A stretch of 42,463 bases of DNA from Opitutus sp. Its GTDB lineage: Bacteria > Verrucomicrobiota > Verrucomicrobiia > Opitutales > Opitutaceae. Within the stretch, counting starts at the first letter, position 1; the number at the start of each line of letters is the position of its first letter. The position numbers and the translations under genes are program-made. The stretch lies in contig SIBG01000033.1 in NCBI GenBank assembly GCA_009695305.1, forward strand, positions 1-42,463. Direction: 5' to 3'. This document shows, in pieces, positions 8,891 to 15,844 of this stretch. Below the pieces are notes generated by a model. The model was not told the DNA's origin. It saw only the letters and a program-made list of their open reading frames with translations, and did no database searches.

Positions 8891-9428
8891 GGTGGGATTG
8901 GTAATGTTCGCGGAGGTGTTCCCGGGCGCGGTGGAGCCGGGCTTTCACGGCCGCGACGCTGGTGGCAAGAGTTTCGGCGATTTCCGCGTGGCTGCGGCCT
9001 TCCTGCACGAGGGCGAGCAGCGCGCGATCCTGCGGACGGAGCTGGGCGAGTGCGTGGCGGAGGGCATCGAGTTCCTCGGGATCGACGGCGCCAGGCGGCT
9101 CCGGAATGTTCTCATGCTCGTCGCCGAAGGGCACGAAAATGCGGCGAAGTTTCTGGCGGCGGAGCTGGTCAATGCAGGTGTTGCGGGCGAGGCGGAAGAG
9201 CCATGATTCGAACTGGGCGGGCGCCAGGAGGCGGTCGAGCGCCCGGACCATCTTGATAAATACCTGTTGGGACAAATCCTCCACGTAGTCACTGCGGCCA
9301 GTGATGGCATAAACGAAACCCGCGACGCGGTGCTGATAGCTGACAATGAGCTCCCGCTGGGCGTCTTCATTACCCTTTTGGGCCCGGCGAACAAGGTCGG
9401 CGAGCGCGGCCATAGCGGTTGGATCCAT
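8880..9428 (-). CDS. ECF-type RNA polymerase sigma factor
   Basis: This 182-residue protein runs from the ATG at 9428. The sigma-2 region (about 22-92) contains LIVSYQHRVAGFVYAI, then DYVEDLSQQVFIKMVRAL and FESWLFRLARNTCIDQLRR, the typical region 2 pattern. The sigma-4 region (about 125-175) has LAQLRPQDRALLALVQEGRSHAEIAETL and the recognition helix SVAAVKARLHRAREHLRE. The linker is short and there is no region 1 or 3, so it is an ECF sigma. The next gene overlaps its 3' end, giving the order sigma, membrane protein, periplasmic protein, a classic cell-envelope-stress layout. The open frame extends further upstream, but the 182-residue form has the normal length. Confidence 0.92.
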   Translation of the reverse strand: MDPTAMAALADLVRRAQKGNEDAQRELIVSYQHRVAGFVYAITGRSDYVEDLSQQVFIKMVRALDRLLAPAQFESWLFRLARNTCIDQLRRQKLRRIFVPFGDEHENIPEPPGAVDPEELDALRHALAQLRPQDRALLALVQEGRSHAEIAETLATSVAAVKARLHRAREHLREHYQSHHEN

Positions 9429-9546
9429 TCGGTGAGCATTGGTGTGAACAGTAAGACGGTGGAAAGGCCAGAAAGATTCGCCGCCCCGCGCCCCGTCCTT
9501 GCAATCGGCGCCACCTTGGCTTGGGTTGAACGATCGCCGAAGACTC

Positions 9547-10200
9547 ATGAAAAAAAACATCTCCATTCTGCCCAATTTTATTGGGGCCACCGCCTGCCTT
9601 CTCGTGCTGCTGGCGGCCAGCGGCTGCCGTAGCGCATCTGAGCAGCGCGACTTGATGACCGAGGACGCGATCGCCGGTGAGCGGCCGGTCGCGATGCGGG
9701 GCGAAGGCACGTTTCTCGATGGCAAACTCACCGCCGCGGCGACGGTCAGCCGCGGTTTTGGCCTCGGGATCAAGGATGCCGGCAAGGGCAAGCGCTTCGG
9801 AAAAGAAATTAGTCTCGCCGACAGTTACCCGACGGGATTCGGCGGCTCGGAGGACGATCAAAAAGAGGCCGTGGAGGAATATTATCGCATCGCCCGCGGC
9901 CAGCGCGCCGCCGGTAGCCCGATGCCGCCCGTCACGCTCCGGGTGCAATTCCAGAACCAAGGTCCGGCCACCCTCGAACTGGAAATCACCGAGGTGAACT
10001 CCGATCTCGGCAACTTCGCCGTGCGTCCGCCCAAACTCGTCATCGCCCCCGGTGAGAGCGGCGCGCTCGAGCCAATGATTTCGCAGCTTGGCGTCACCAG
10101 TGATGAGATTCCGATCAAGGTCGTGGTGCGGATGGGAGGTAAGGCGGAGACCCAGGTCATCGCGGTGAAAAACCTGCTGCTCCCGGCGGCGAAGAAGTAG
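9547..10200 (+). CDS. lipoprotein of unknown function
   Basis: This 217-residue protein starts at the ATG at 9547 with MKKNISIL and a signal peptide ending in the lipobox LAASGC (lipidated Cys 27). The mature part has a central stretch DDQKEAVEEYYRIARGQRAAG, followed by a beta-rich C-terminal domain (about 125-215: VTLRVQFQNQGPATLELEITEVNSDLGNF). That domain looks like an immunoglobulin-like or YcfL-like sandwich. It is transcribed away from the ECF sigma operon across a 118-nt gap, so it may belong to the same stress regulon. I do not recognise the family. The lipidation call is strong and the role is unknown. Confidence 0.75.
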   Translation: MKKNISILPNFIGATACLLVLLAASGCRSASEQRDLMTEDAIAGERPVAMRGEGTFLDGKLTAAATVSRGFGLGIKDAGKGKRFGKEISLADSYPTGFGGSEDDQKEAVEEYYRIARGQRAAGSPMPPVTLRVQFQNQGPATLELEITEVNSDLGNFAVRPPKLVIAPGESGALEPMISQLGVTSDEIPIKVVVRMGGKAETQVIAVKNLLLPAAKK

Positions 10201-10248
10201 CCGCGCCGGTCCGGAGCGTTGCGCCGGCGCCGTGCGCCGCAGCCTCAC

Positions 10249-11418
10249 TCAGCTGCGCAGCAAGCGCACGCGGCGGTCTTTCCGCGGAAATTGCAGGGTC
10301 ACAATCGTGCCTCGCCCCTCCTTGCTCTCGAGGCCGACCTGACCGCCGTGTTCGCGCATGATCCGCTGCACGATCATCAGGCCGAGCCCGTGGCCACCGG
10401 GCTTCGTCGTGTGGTAGGGCTGAAAGATCCGCGCAATGTCCTCCGGCTTGATGCCCGCCCCGCTGTCGCCGAAGAGCAGGAACACCGAGTCGTCATCCGC
10501 GTGCGATTTGATTTTCAGTTTTCCGCCGGGGGGCATCGCTTCCAACGCGTTTTTCGTCAGGTTGAAAAAAACCTGCTTGAGCTGGTTGCGGTCGGCCATG
10601 ACCGCCGGCAGCGCGGCCGGCGTCTCCGCCTCAACCACGACGCCGCGGTCGGCGAACTCCCGCTGCTGAAAGCGCAGCACCTCCGCCAGCACGTCCGGGA
10701 GATTCGTCTCCGCGAGATCGGGCGGGTGCGGGCGGATCGCCTCAAGGAAATTGCTGATGATGCCATCGAGCCGCGTTACCTCGCCGCGGCAGACGCGCAG
10801 GGACTCGGCGAGCGAATCGGCGTCCTTCGAGGCTTTCAGTTTTTTTAGTTTTCGCTCGATCAACTGCAGGTGAATCGTGAGCGAGTTGAGCGGGTTGCCC
10901 AGTTCGTGGGCGACGCCCGCCGCCAGCAGCAGGACGGACGAGGTGCGCTCGTCCTCGATCCGCTGCTCGGTCGTCCGCTTCTCCCGCGTGATATCGTTGA
11001 GGATCACGACAAACCGCCGGGCGGCGCCGCGGCCCTCGCCGCGAATCGGCACCATGCTGAGCCGCACCGTGCGCGGCTCGGGATAGGTCAACTCAAACTC
11101 GCGCGCGATAACGGGCAGTGCGGCGCCCGCCGACCCCTCGTCGAGCGACGGCCGCAGGCCGGGCATCAGCCGCCAGAGTGTCTGGCCGGCGAGTTCGTCA
11201 TCGCCGAGCCCGATGAGCCGGTGCGCCGCGGCATTGCCGTATTCGATCACGCCGTCGTCCCGGATGACGAGCACGCCCTCCTGGAGGGTGTTGAAAATCT
11301 CCTCGAACAGTCCGCGCTCGCGCGCGAGCCGCTGCACGAGGTTCGCGAGACTGACGGAGTCAAAGGTGTCGAGGCGCCCCAGCACCCGGTCGAGGGAGGA
11401 ATGTTTCTTGCCGGCCAT
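10249..11418 (-). CDS. PAS-domain sensor histidine kinase, NtrB-like
   Basis: This 389-residue soluble kinase starts at the ATG at 11418 ([10 protein letters not shown]). A PAS domain (about 35-155, [32 protein letters not shown]) is followed by a HisKA domain with the phospho-acceptor His in [15 protein letters not shown]. The ATPase domain has N-box [12 protein letters not shown]1 FGDSGAGI and G2 [13 protein letters not shown]. There are no membrane spans, as in NtrB and other cytoplasmic kinases that pair with NtrC-type regulators. No regulator is adjacent. The sigma-54 regulator at 6412-7800 is the nearest candidate partner, which is an inference from proximity. The 5' gap up to the rnhB stop codon holds an unusual inverted repeat. 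Confidence 0.9.
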   Translation of the reverse strand: MAGKKHSSLDRVLGRLDTFDSVSLANLVQRLARERGLFEEIFNTLQEGVLVIRDDGVIEYGNAAAHRLIGLGDDELAGQTLWRLMPGLRPSLDEGSAGAALPVIAREFELTYPEPRTVRLSMVPIRGEGRGAARRFVVILNDITREKRTTEQRIEDERTSSVLLLAAGVAHELGNPLNSLTIHLQLIERKLKKLKASKDADSLAESLRVCRGEVTRLDGIISNFLEAIRPHPPDLAETNLPDVLAEVLRFQQREFADRGVVVEAETPAALPAVMADRNQLKQVFFNLTKNALEAMPPGGKLKIKSHADDDSVFLLFGDSGAGIKPEDIARIFQPYHTTKPGGHGLGLMIVQRIMREHGGQVGLESKEGRGTIVTLQFPRKDRRVRLLRS

Positions 11419-11530
11419 CGGAGGAAAGGACTGAAACACTGAAAGACTGAAGGGCTGAAGCCAAATCGTCGCACCGGCCGCGGGGTTGAGGCCGGATCGC
11501 CCGCTCCGCCGTTCAGTCCTTCGGTCCTTC
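11419..11530. repeat. quasi-periodic imperfect inverted repeat between rnhB and the kinase gene
   Basis: The left arm (about 11420-11455) repeats an 8-10 nt motif three or four times (GGACTGAA, CACTGAAA, GACTGAAG, GGCTGAAG). The right arm (about 11510-11535) reads TTCAGTCCTTCGGTCCTTCC, which is the complement of the same motif. The left arm abuts the kinase ATG. The right arm overlaps the last codons and stop of rnhB, so residues PEGPKD of RNase HII are encoded by the repeat arm. Confidence 0.6.
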
Positions 11531-12292
11531 CGGTTGGTCCGCGAGAAAATCCATCTGGGCGGGGTCGATGCGGCCGGCAAAAAGTTTACGCAGAAACATT
11601 TCCCGGTGCTGGAGCGTGCGGCCCATCCGCCGCAGCGCGTCGCGATGCTCCTCGGTGCCGTAGCCCTTGTGCTGCGCGAAGCCATAGCCGGGAAACTTGC
11701 CGTCGAGTTCGTTCATCAGGCGATCGCGCGTCACCTTCGCGATGATCGAGGCCATCGCGATGCACAGCGAGCGCGCGTCGCCCTTCACGATGCTCGTGTG
11801 CGGATAGGGGAAGTTTCGCAACGCCAGCCCGTCGACGAGCACCCGGCACGAAACCATCGGCTGGAAATTCGCCACGACCTCGGCTGAGGCAAACAGATCC
11901 GGCTCCGTCTTCCGTTCGAAGGCGTCGGGCGGATAGATCCCCTCCAGCGCGCGGCGCATGGCGAGTTTCGTGGCCCCGAGGATGTTGAGCCGCTCAATCT
12001 CATCGACCTCCGCCACGCCGAAATGCGCGTGTATCTGCCCCTGCGCTTCGAGCAACTCGAATTCGCCCCACAGCTCTTCGCGCTGGGCCGGCGTGAGCAG
12101 CTTCGAGTCGTTCACCCGCCCGGCGCGGGCCAGCGCCCAGCGGCTTTCGAGAAATTCCTTGTTCACGAACACCGCACCCGCGACCACCGGTCCGGCAAGC
12201 GCGCCACGCCCGGCCTCATCGACGCCGATCAAACTGGCCACGCCCTCGATCTGCTTGAGGTCGAATCCGCGGAGTTGTCGGCGTTTGGGCAT
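11513..12292 (-). CDS. rnhB: ribonuclease HII
   Basis: This 259-residue enzyme cleaves RNA in RNA-DNA hybrids and removes single ribonucleotides misincorporated in DNA. The first motif IGVDEAGRGALAGPVVAGAVF (about 22-42) carries the first Asp/Glu of the active site. The later block IVKGDARSLCIAMASIIAKVTRDR (about 168-191) carries a further catalytic Asp and the conserved Ser/Ala helix, and HKGYGTEEHRDALRRMG follows. Length and motif order match RnhB. It is followed on the same strand by the NtrB-like kinase and preceded, 9 nt away, by the rnhC stop, so rnhC and rnhB probably share a transcript. The last six residues are encoded by a repeat arm. Confidence 0.95.
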   Translation of the reverse strand: MPKRRQLRGFDLKQIEGVASLIGVDEAGRGALAGPVVAGAVFVNKEFLESRWALARAGRVNDSKLLTPAQREELWGEFELLEAQGQIHAHFGVAEVDEIERLNILGATKLAMRRALEGIYPPDAFERKTEPDLFASAEVVANFQPMVSCRVLVDGLALRNFPYPHTSIVKGDARSLCIAMASIIAKVTRDRLMNELDGKFPGYGFAQHKGYGTEEHRDALRRMGRTLQHREMFLRKLFAGRIDPAQMDFLADQPEGPKD

Positions 12293-12301
12293 CGGCTGGG
12301 A

Positions 12302-13312
12302 CTAGCGCTCCCAATCTACGCGTTCCTTCGGCTCCTTGAGCGGCAATTCGTCGAGTTTGCCCGCGGCCGAAACCACCTCGTAGGCGGTGCGGAAGTGGAG
12401 CTTCGCAAACTCGCCGAGCGCGCGGGTGCCAAACTTCGTCATAATGGCATTCGCCTGCTCCTTCACGAGCGGTCCGGCGCCCTTCTGCAGCTTCGTCCCA
12501 AATTTCTTCGAGAGCTGGTGCATCTGCCGCACAAATTCCGCCCGCGCGACGACCGACGCCGCGGCGACCACCGGGTCTTCCTCCGCCTTCGTCCGCATCC
12601 GCAGGTCGAAATCCTTCACGCCCTTTTTCGCCAGTTCCCGCTGCACCAGCGGCTGCTTGGTGAACTGGTCGAGGAGGCCCCACGGCACGGATTTTGCGAC
12701 GAGCGCCTGCTCCAGCGCCGTCGCGTGCTGCCACGCGAGCAGGCGGTTGAGGTTCGCACCGGGGCGCGACATCAGGTCGTTGTATTTTGGCATCCCGCAG
12801 AAACACGTGCGCACCGCGACGCCGTGCGTCTCGCGAATGAGTTTGTCGAGTTTCATGATCTGCGGCTCGGCAATTTTCTTGGAGTCCTGCACCCCGGCTT
12901 TGCGCCACGCGTCGATCGCGCTCTTGTCGGCGATGACCGTGGCCGCGATCACCGGTCCGAAAAAATCGCCCTTGCCGCTCTCGTCGAGACCGGCGTGAGA
13001 CTCGAACCAATCCGGGTGCAGCACCTCGTCATAGCCGAGCTTCGCCGCGCCGACGACCTCTGGCTCGAGCGTATCACGGACGAAATCCTCGGTCCCCTTC
13101 CCCGCGATGACGGCCTTGCCGCTCGTGTAGGCGGAAACGTTCACCTTGAGGTGGTCGGCCTTGAACGCGAAGCGCGTATAGGCGACCTCGAAGGGCGTCC
13201 AGCCGCGCGCCTCGCAAATCGCGCGGAGTTTTTCCATCTGAGCGTCGTCGAGTTTCGCGGTATAGGACGCCAGCTTCTTGGGCTGTTCCTCATCAGCGGA
13301 TTGCTTGGGCAT
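12302..13312 (-). CDS. rnhC: ribonuclease HIII
   Basis: This 336-residue protein starts at the ATG at 13312 (MPKQSADEEQ). The N-terminal part (about 15-100) is the TATA-binding-protein-like substrate-binding domain that distinguishes RNase HIII from HII. The catalytic domain starts at GLDESGKGDFFGPVIAATVIADK. The Gly-Lys-Gly spacing (ESGKGDFFGP rather than EAGRGxLAGP) is the RnhC signature. Later motifs include VAAASVVARAEFV and a helix-rich end. Most bacteria carry HI plus HII, or HII plus HIII. Here the HII and HIII genes are neighbours in one operon, suggesting co-expression. A longer open frame to 13414 exists but runs through a repeat, and the ATG at 13312 gives the normal length. Confidence 0.95.
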   Translation of the reverse strand: MPKQSADEEQPKKLASYTAKLDDAQMEKLRAICEARGWTPFEVAYTRFAFKADHLKVNVSAYTSGKAVIAGKGTEDFVRDTLEPEVVGAAKLGYDEVLHPDWFESHAGLDESGKGDFFGPVIAATVIADKSAIDAWRKAGVQDSKKIAEPQIMKLDKLIRETHGVAVRTCFCGMPKYNDLMSRPGANLNRLLAWQHATALEQALVAKSVPWGLLDQFTKQPLVQRELAKKGVKDFDLRMRTKAEEDPVVAAASVVARAEFVRQMHQLSKKFGTKLQKGAGPLVKEQANAIMTKFGTRALGEFAKLHFRTAYEVVSAAGKLDELPLKEPKERVDWER

Positions 13313-13319
13313 GGTGGGA

Positions 13320-13402
13320 TTGGCCACAAAAAGCGGCGAAAGCACAAAAGGATTCTGCTTCGCAGCACCGGGCTTTGCGCCTTTTGTGACCGTTGTGGGC
13401 AA
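13320..13402. repeat. inverted repeat in the rnhC-mutY divergent region
   Basis: A perfect 9-bp inverted repeat, CACAAAAGG (13343-13351) and CCTTTTGTG (13380-13388), has a 28-nt spacer holding a smaller hairpin (CTGC-TTC-GCAG). Outside it the arms continue with degenerate copies of the same motif (GGCCACAAAAAG on the left, ACCGTTGTGGGC on the right). The gap between the two divergent start codons is entirely this element, and the proposed GTG start of mutY lies inside the right arm. Confidence 0.6.
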
Positions 13403-14432
13403 GAAATTGGTCAAACGGCGGATTCAGTTTCAACGGGCGCTGCTCGTCTGGTATCGCACGCACTCTCGGCCGCTGCCTTGGCGCGAGGCGCCGTCGCTGC
13501 ATAAAACGGTCGTCAGCGAGTTCATGCTGCAGCAGACGCAGGTGAAGACCGTGCTCCCCTACTTTGCCCGCTGGCTCGCCGCGCTGCCGGATTTCACCGC
13601 GCTCGCCGCCGCGCCCGAGGCGCGGGTGCTCAAACTCTGGGAAGGCCTCGGCTACTACGCGCGCGCGCGCAACTTGCACCGGCTCGCCAAGGCCCTCGCG
13701 CTTCTGCCCGCGCCACCCCGCACGCCAGCCGAGTGGCGCGAGTTGCCGGGCGTCGGGCCCTACACGGCGGCCGCGATCACGAGCATCTCGTTCGGCGCGC
13801 CCGCGGCCTGCGTGGACGGCAACGTCGTGCGCATCCTCGCCCGGCTCACGGCCGACGCCACGGAGTTTCGCGACAGCGCCGGCGCCGCGAAAACTTTCAC
13901 ACCCCTCGCGGCGGCCTTGCTGCCCGCGAAATCGCCGGGCGATCATAACCAGGCCATGATGGAACTCGGTGCGACGGTTTGCTTCCGCTCCAACCCGCTT
14001 TGCCCCTCCTGCCCGGTGCGCTCGTTTTGTGCGGCCGCCCGGCGCGGCACCCCCACCGCCTACCCGCGGCTCGCAGCGAAGAAGATCGAACATCGCACCG
14101 TGACGCGCATCTGGTGCGAGCGCGACGGCGCGCTCTTGCTGCACCGGGCGCCGGCGGGTTCGCGGCGTCTGGCTGGCCAGCACGAACTGCCGACCGCCGA
14201 ACAAGCGGGGCTCAACGCCGCGTCTTTCGCTCGCTCCGCGTTGCTCGCGACCAAGCGCCGCAGCATCACCCGTTTTCAAATCACCGAGTCAATTTACGCC
14301 GTGCCAACGCCGCGCGGAAAACCCCGCCCCGACCTAGTATGGGTGAAGCTGACCGATCTCCCCGCGTTGACGCTCTCTGGCCCTCATCGTCGCTGGGTCT
14401 CAGGGATTCTCGCCGCGCGAATTCCGACCTAG
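13386..14432 (+). CDS. mutY: A/G-specific adenine DNA glycosylase
   Basis: This 348-residue enzyme removes adenine mispaired with 8-oxoguanine or guanine (base-excision repair). The helix-hairpin-helix core holds PLPWRE, the catalytic Glu in SEFMLQQTQV, the hairpin LPGVGPYTAAAI and the catalytic Asp in CVDGNVVRILAR. The iron-sulfur loop is complete: C-X6-C-X2-C-X5-C in CFRSNPLCPSCPVRSFC. The C-terminal part (about 235-345) corresponds to the Nudix-like 8-oxoG recognition domain. The start is uncertain: GTG at 13386 or 13395 gives the normal length, whereas an ATG at 13311 would extend through a repeat. It is divergent from rnhC/rnhB, two further genome-integrity genes. Confidence 0.93.
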   Translation: MTVVGKKLVKRRIQFQRALLVWYRTHSRPLPWREAPSLHKTVVSEFMLQQTQVKTVLPYFARWLAALPDFTALAAAPEARVLKLWEGLGYYARARNLHRLAKALALLPAPPRTPAEWRELPGVGPYTAAAITSISFGAPAACVDGNVVRILARLTADATEFRDSAGAAKTFTPLAAALLPAKSPGDHNQAMMELGATVCFRSNPLCPSCPVRSFCAAARRGTPTAYPRLAAKKIEHRTVTRIWCERDGALLLHRAPAGSRRLAGQHELPTAEQAGLNAASFARSALLATKRRSITRFQITESIYAVPTPRGKPRPDLVWVKLTDLPALTLSGPHRRWVSGILAARIPT

Positions 14433-14449
14433 GGCGGGAGACCCCGCCC
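14432..14449. terminator. hairpin between convergent mutY and TIM-barrel gene
   Basis: GGGCGGG-AGAC-CCCGCCC is a perfect 7-bp stem. It begins at the last base of the mutY stop codon and fills the 18-nt gap between the convergent genes. It can serve both directions, although there is no U-tract. Confidence 0.45.
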
Positions 14450-14450
14450 G

Positions 14451-15389
14451 CTACATCAGCGCCTCGATGCGCTGCTTGGACGCGATCACCTCTTCCACCG
14501 TCAGCCGCGGGCCGAATTCCAGCGTGAGCAGGTGCTCCGGCCGCCAGAACCCGCTAACCATTTTGAAGTCAATGTGGCCCGAGCCGACGGGCTGGTGATC
14601 CTGCCCTTGCGCGCTGACGTCGTGCAGATGGAAACCAATGAGCCGCGACGCGTTTTTCTCGAGATGCTGGCGGTGGTCGAGCAGACCCATGCCCTGCTTG
14701 ATGTCGGCGTGGCCGGTATCGTGCCAGTAGCCAATCGGCGCCGTCGGTGGCTGGCCGGCGATAAATTCGGCATAGTCGGCATCGAGCGGCAGTTCTTCAA
14801 ATTTCTCGCGATTCTCCAGTCCCAGCTTAATGCCCTTCTGTGCAGCGTAGTCGTAAATTTCGTTTAAGCTGGCTTTGGTCTGCTCCCAGAACGGGCCCAT
14901 CCGCTTGCGGAGTTTGACGAGCGACTTGGCGAGGAGCGCGTGGTAGGCCGTGTCGTCGGGCGTCCGGCCGGCGTCGGGCTGATCGCGGAGGTAGGTGCGG
15001 AGGTCGCGCGCGGGATTGAACCAGAAAAACGTCACGCTTCCGAGGTGGCAGACGAGCACCCGCGCCTTCATCTGGGCGGCGAAGTCAATCGAGCGCTTCG
15101 TATGCCTCAGCCACTGATCGTGCTCCCGATGCTCCCGCACGGACGGCTCAAAGAGATTCGGCGCCGCGTGCACCACCCCGGTCGGCAGCGGGCAAAAATT
15201 ATGCGTCGAGCTGATTTTGATCACGCCCTCCTCCACGGCTTTCATGATGCCGGGCACAAGGGTGATCCGGACGCCGTGGCTCAGCTCGGCGTGGGTGAAC
15301 CCGAGACCCGCCAACTCACGCAGCATCGCGTGGCCATCATTGTGGCGGTGCGAACACCAGGAGGTGGAGAGGGCGAGAATCGGCTTCAC
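14451..15389 (-). CDS. sugar phosphate isomerase/epimerase-like TIM-barrel protein
   Basis: This 312-residue protein of the xylose-isomerase-like TIM-barrel superfamily (AP endonuclease 2 / sugar epimerase fold) begins with ILALSTSWCSHRHNDGHAML. Metal-site style residues occur along the barrel: HLG in RVLVCHLGSV, GLENRE (Glu ligand), WHDTGHADI (His and Asp), GFHLHDV (His) and LTLEFGPR (final Glu). This E...D-H...H...E pattern is typical of divalent-metal isomerases of the group. It is convergent with mutY and followed upstream by rpsU, with no pathway neighbours. The substrate cannot be read from the sequence. Confidence 0.8.
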   Translation of the reverse strand: MKPILALSTSWCSHRHNDGHAMLRELAGLGFTHAELSHGVRITLVPGIMKAVEEGVIKISSTHNFCPLPTGVVHAAPNLFEPSVREHREHDQWLRHTKRSIDFAAQMKARVLVCHLGSVTFFWFNPARDLRTYLRDQPDAGRTPDDTAYHALLAKSLVKLRKRMGPFWEQTKASLNEIYDYAAQKGIKLGLENREKFEELPLDADYAEFIAGQPPTAPIGYWHDTGHADIKQGMGLLDHRQHLEKNASRLIGFHLHDVSAQGQDHQPVGSGHIDFKMVSGFWRPEHLLTLEFGPRLTVEEVIASKQRIEALM

Positions 15390-15463
15390 GTAGAGACAAC
15401 CGAAAGACGAGTGGGCAAAGGCTTTGGTTGCACCAAGAAAGGATCTTTAGCCGCCTTGAGGTC

Positions 15464-15500
15464 AAAAAAAACCGCGCGACCGTTTGGAGCGGGCGCGCGG
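15464..15500 (-). terminator. Rho-independent terminator of rpsU
   Basis: On the minus strand, 28 nt after the rpsU stop codon, CCGCGCG (15500-15494) pairs with CGCGCGG (15478-15472). Three further pairs lie inside after a mismatch, and a run of eight T follows (15471-15464). This is a canonical intrinsic terminator, the clearest in the window. Confidence 0.85.
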
Positions 15501-15527
15501 CGAAAATTCAGGAGAAAATGGTAAAAC

Positions 15528-15725
15528 TTACTCCGCGTGGCGACGACGCAGCATCTGGGTGAAGGCCATGACCTTCGTCTTGCGGCGGCGCTTCTCGCAG
15601 GGCTTTTCGTAGTAGCGCTTGGCGCGGGTGCCTTTGATGATGTTCTCGCGCTCGAGCTTCTTTTTCATGCGCCGGAGCGCACGATCGATGGGCTCGTTCT
15701 TGCGGATTTTAATTTCGATGGACAT
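15528..15725 (-). CDS. rpsU: 30S ribosomal protein S21
   Basis: This 65-residue basic protein of the small ribosomal subunit starts with MSIEIKIRKNEPIDRALRRM and continues with the characteristic KKLERENIIKGTRAKRYYEK and KPCEKRRRKTK. Length and order match S21, which in many bacteria helps the anti-SD region engage mRNA. The ATG at 15725 is chosen because it gives the family N-terminus; an upstream in-frame extension is not conserved in the family. It has its own promoter-like sequence and a strong terminator, so it is probably monocistronic. Confidence 0.95.
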   Translation of the reverse strand: MSIEIKIRKNEPIDRALRRMKKKLERENIIKGTRAKRYYEKPCEKRRRKTKVMAFTQMLRRRHAE

Positions 15726-15759
15726 GGATGCGGACGTGTTGGTGAAAGGAAAAGCCGAC

Positions 15760-15789
15760 AAATAGGCCAAGCCGCGGCGCGCGCGTCAA
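15760..15789 (-). promoter_or_regulatory. rpsU promoter (sigma-70-like)
   Basis: On the minus strand TTGACG (15789-15784) is followed after 18 nt by CTATTT (15765-15760), about 35 nt upstream of the rpsU start codon. The -35 box is a near match and the -10 box is moderate. The spacing is normal. The stretch also lies 55-85 nt before the divergent dnaE start. Confidence 0.5.
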
Positions 15790-15844
15790 TGGCTTTTTTC
15801 CCGCCTTGCGCAGCGCCAGCGATGAGCTTGCCTAGGGCCTCTCC

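Noticed and set aside
9429-9546. Sigma-54 promoter before the lipoprotein gene (TGGCGCC...TTGC on the minus strand)
   Set aside because: The GG-GC spacing is too short for a -24/-12 element and the orientation is wrong.
13313-13414. N-terminal extension of RNase HIII upstream of 13312
   Set aside because: It translates the repeat element and has no family counterpart.
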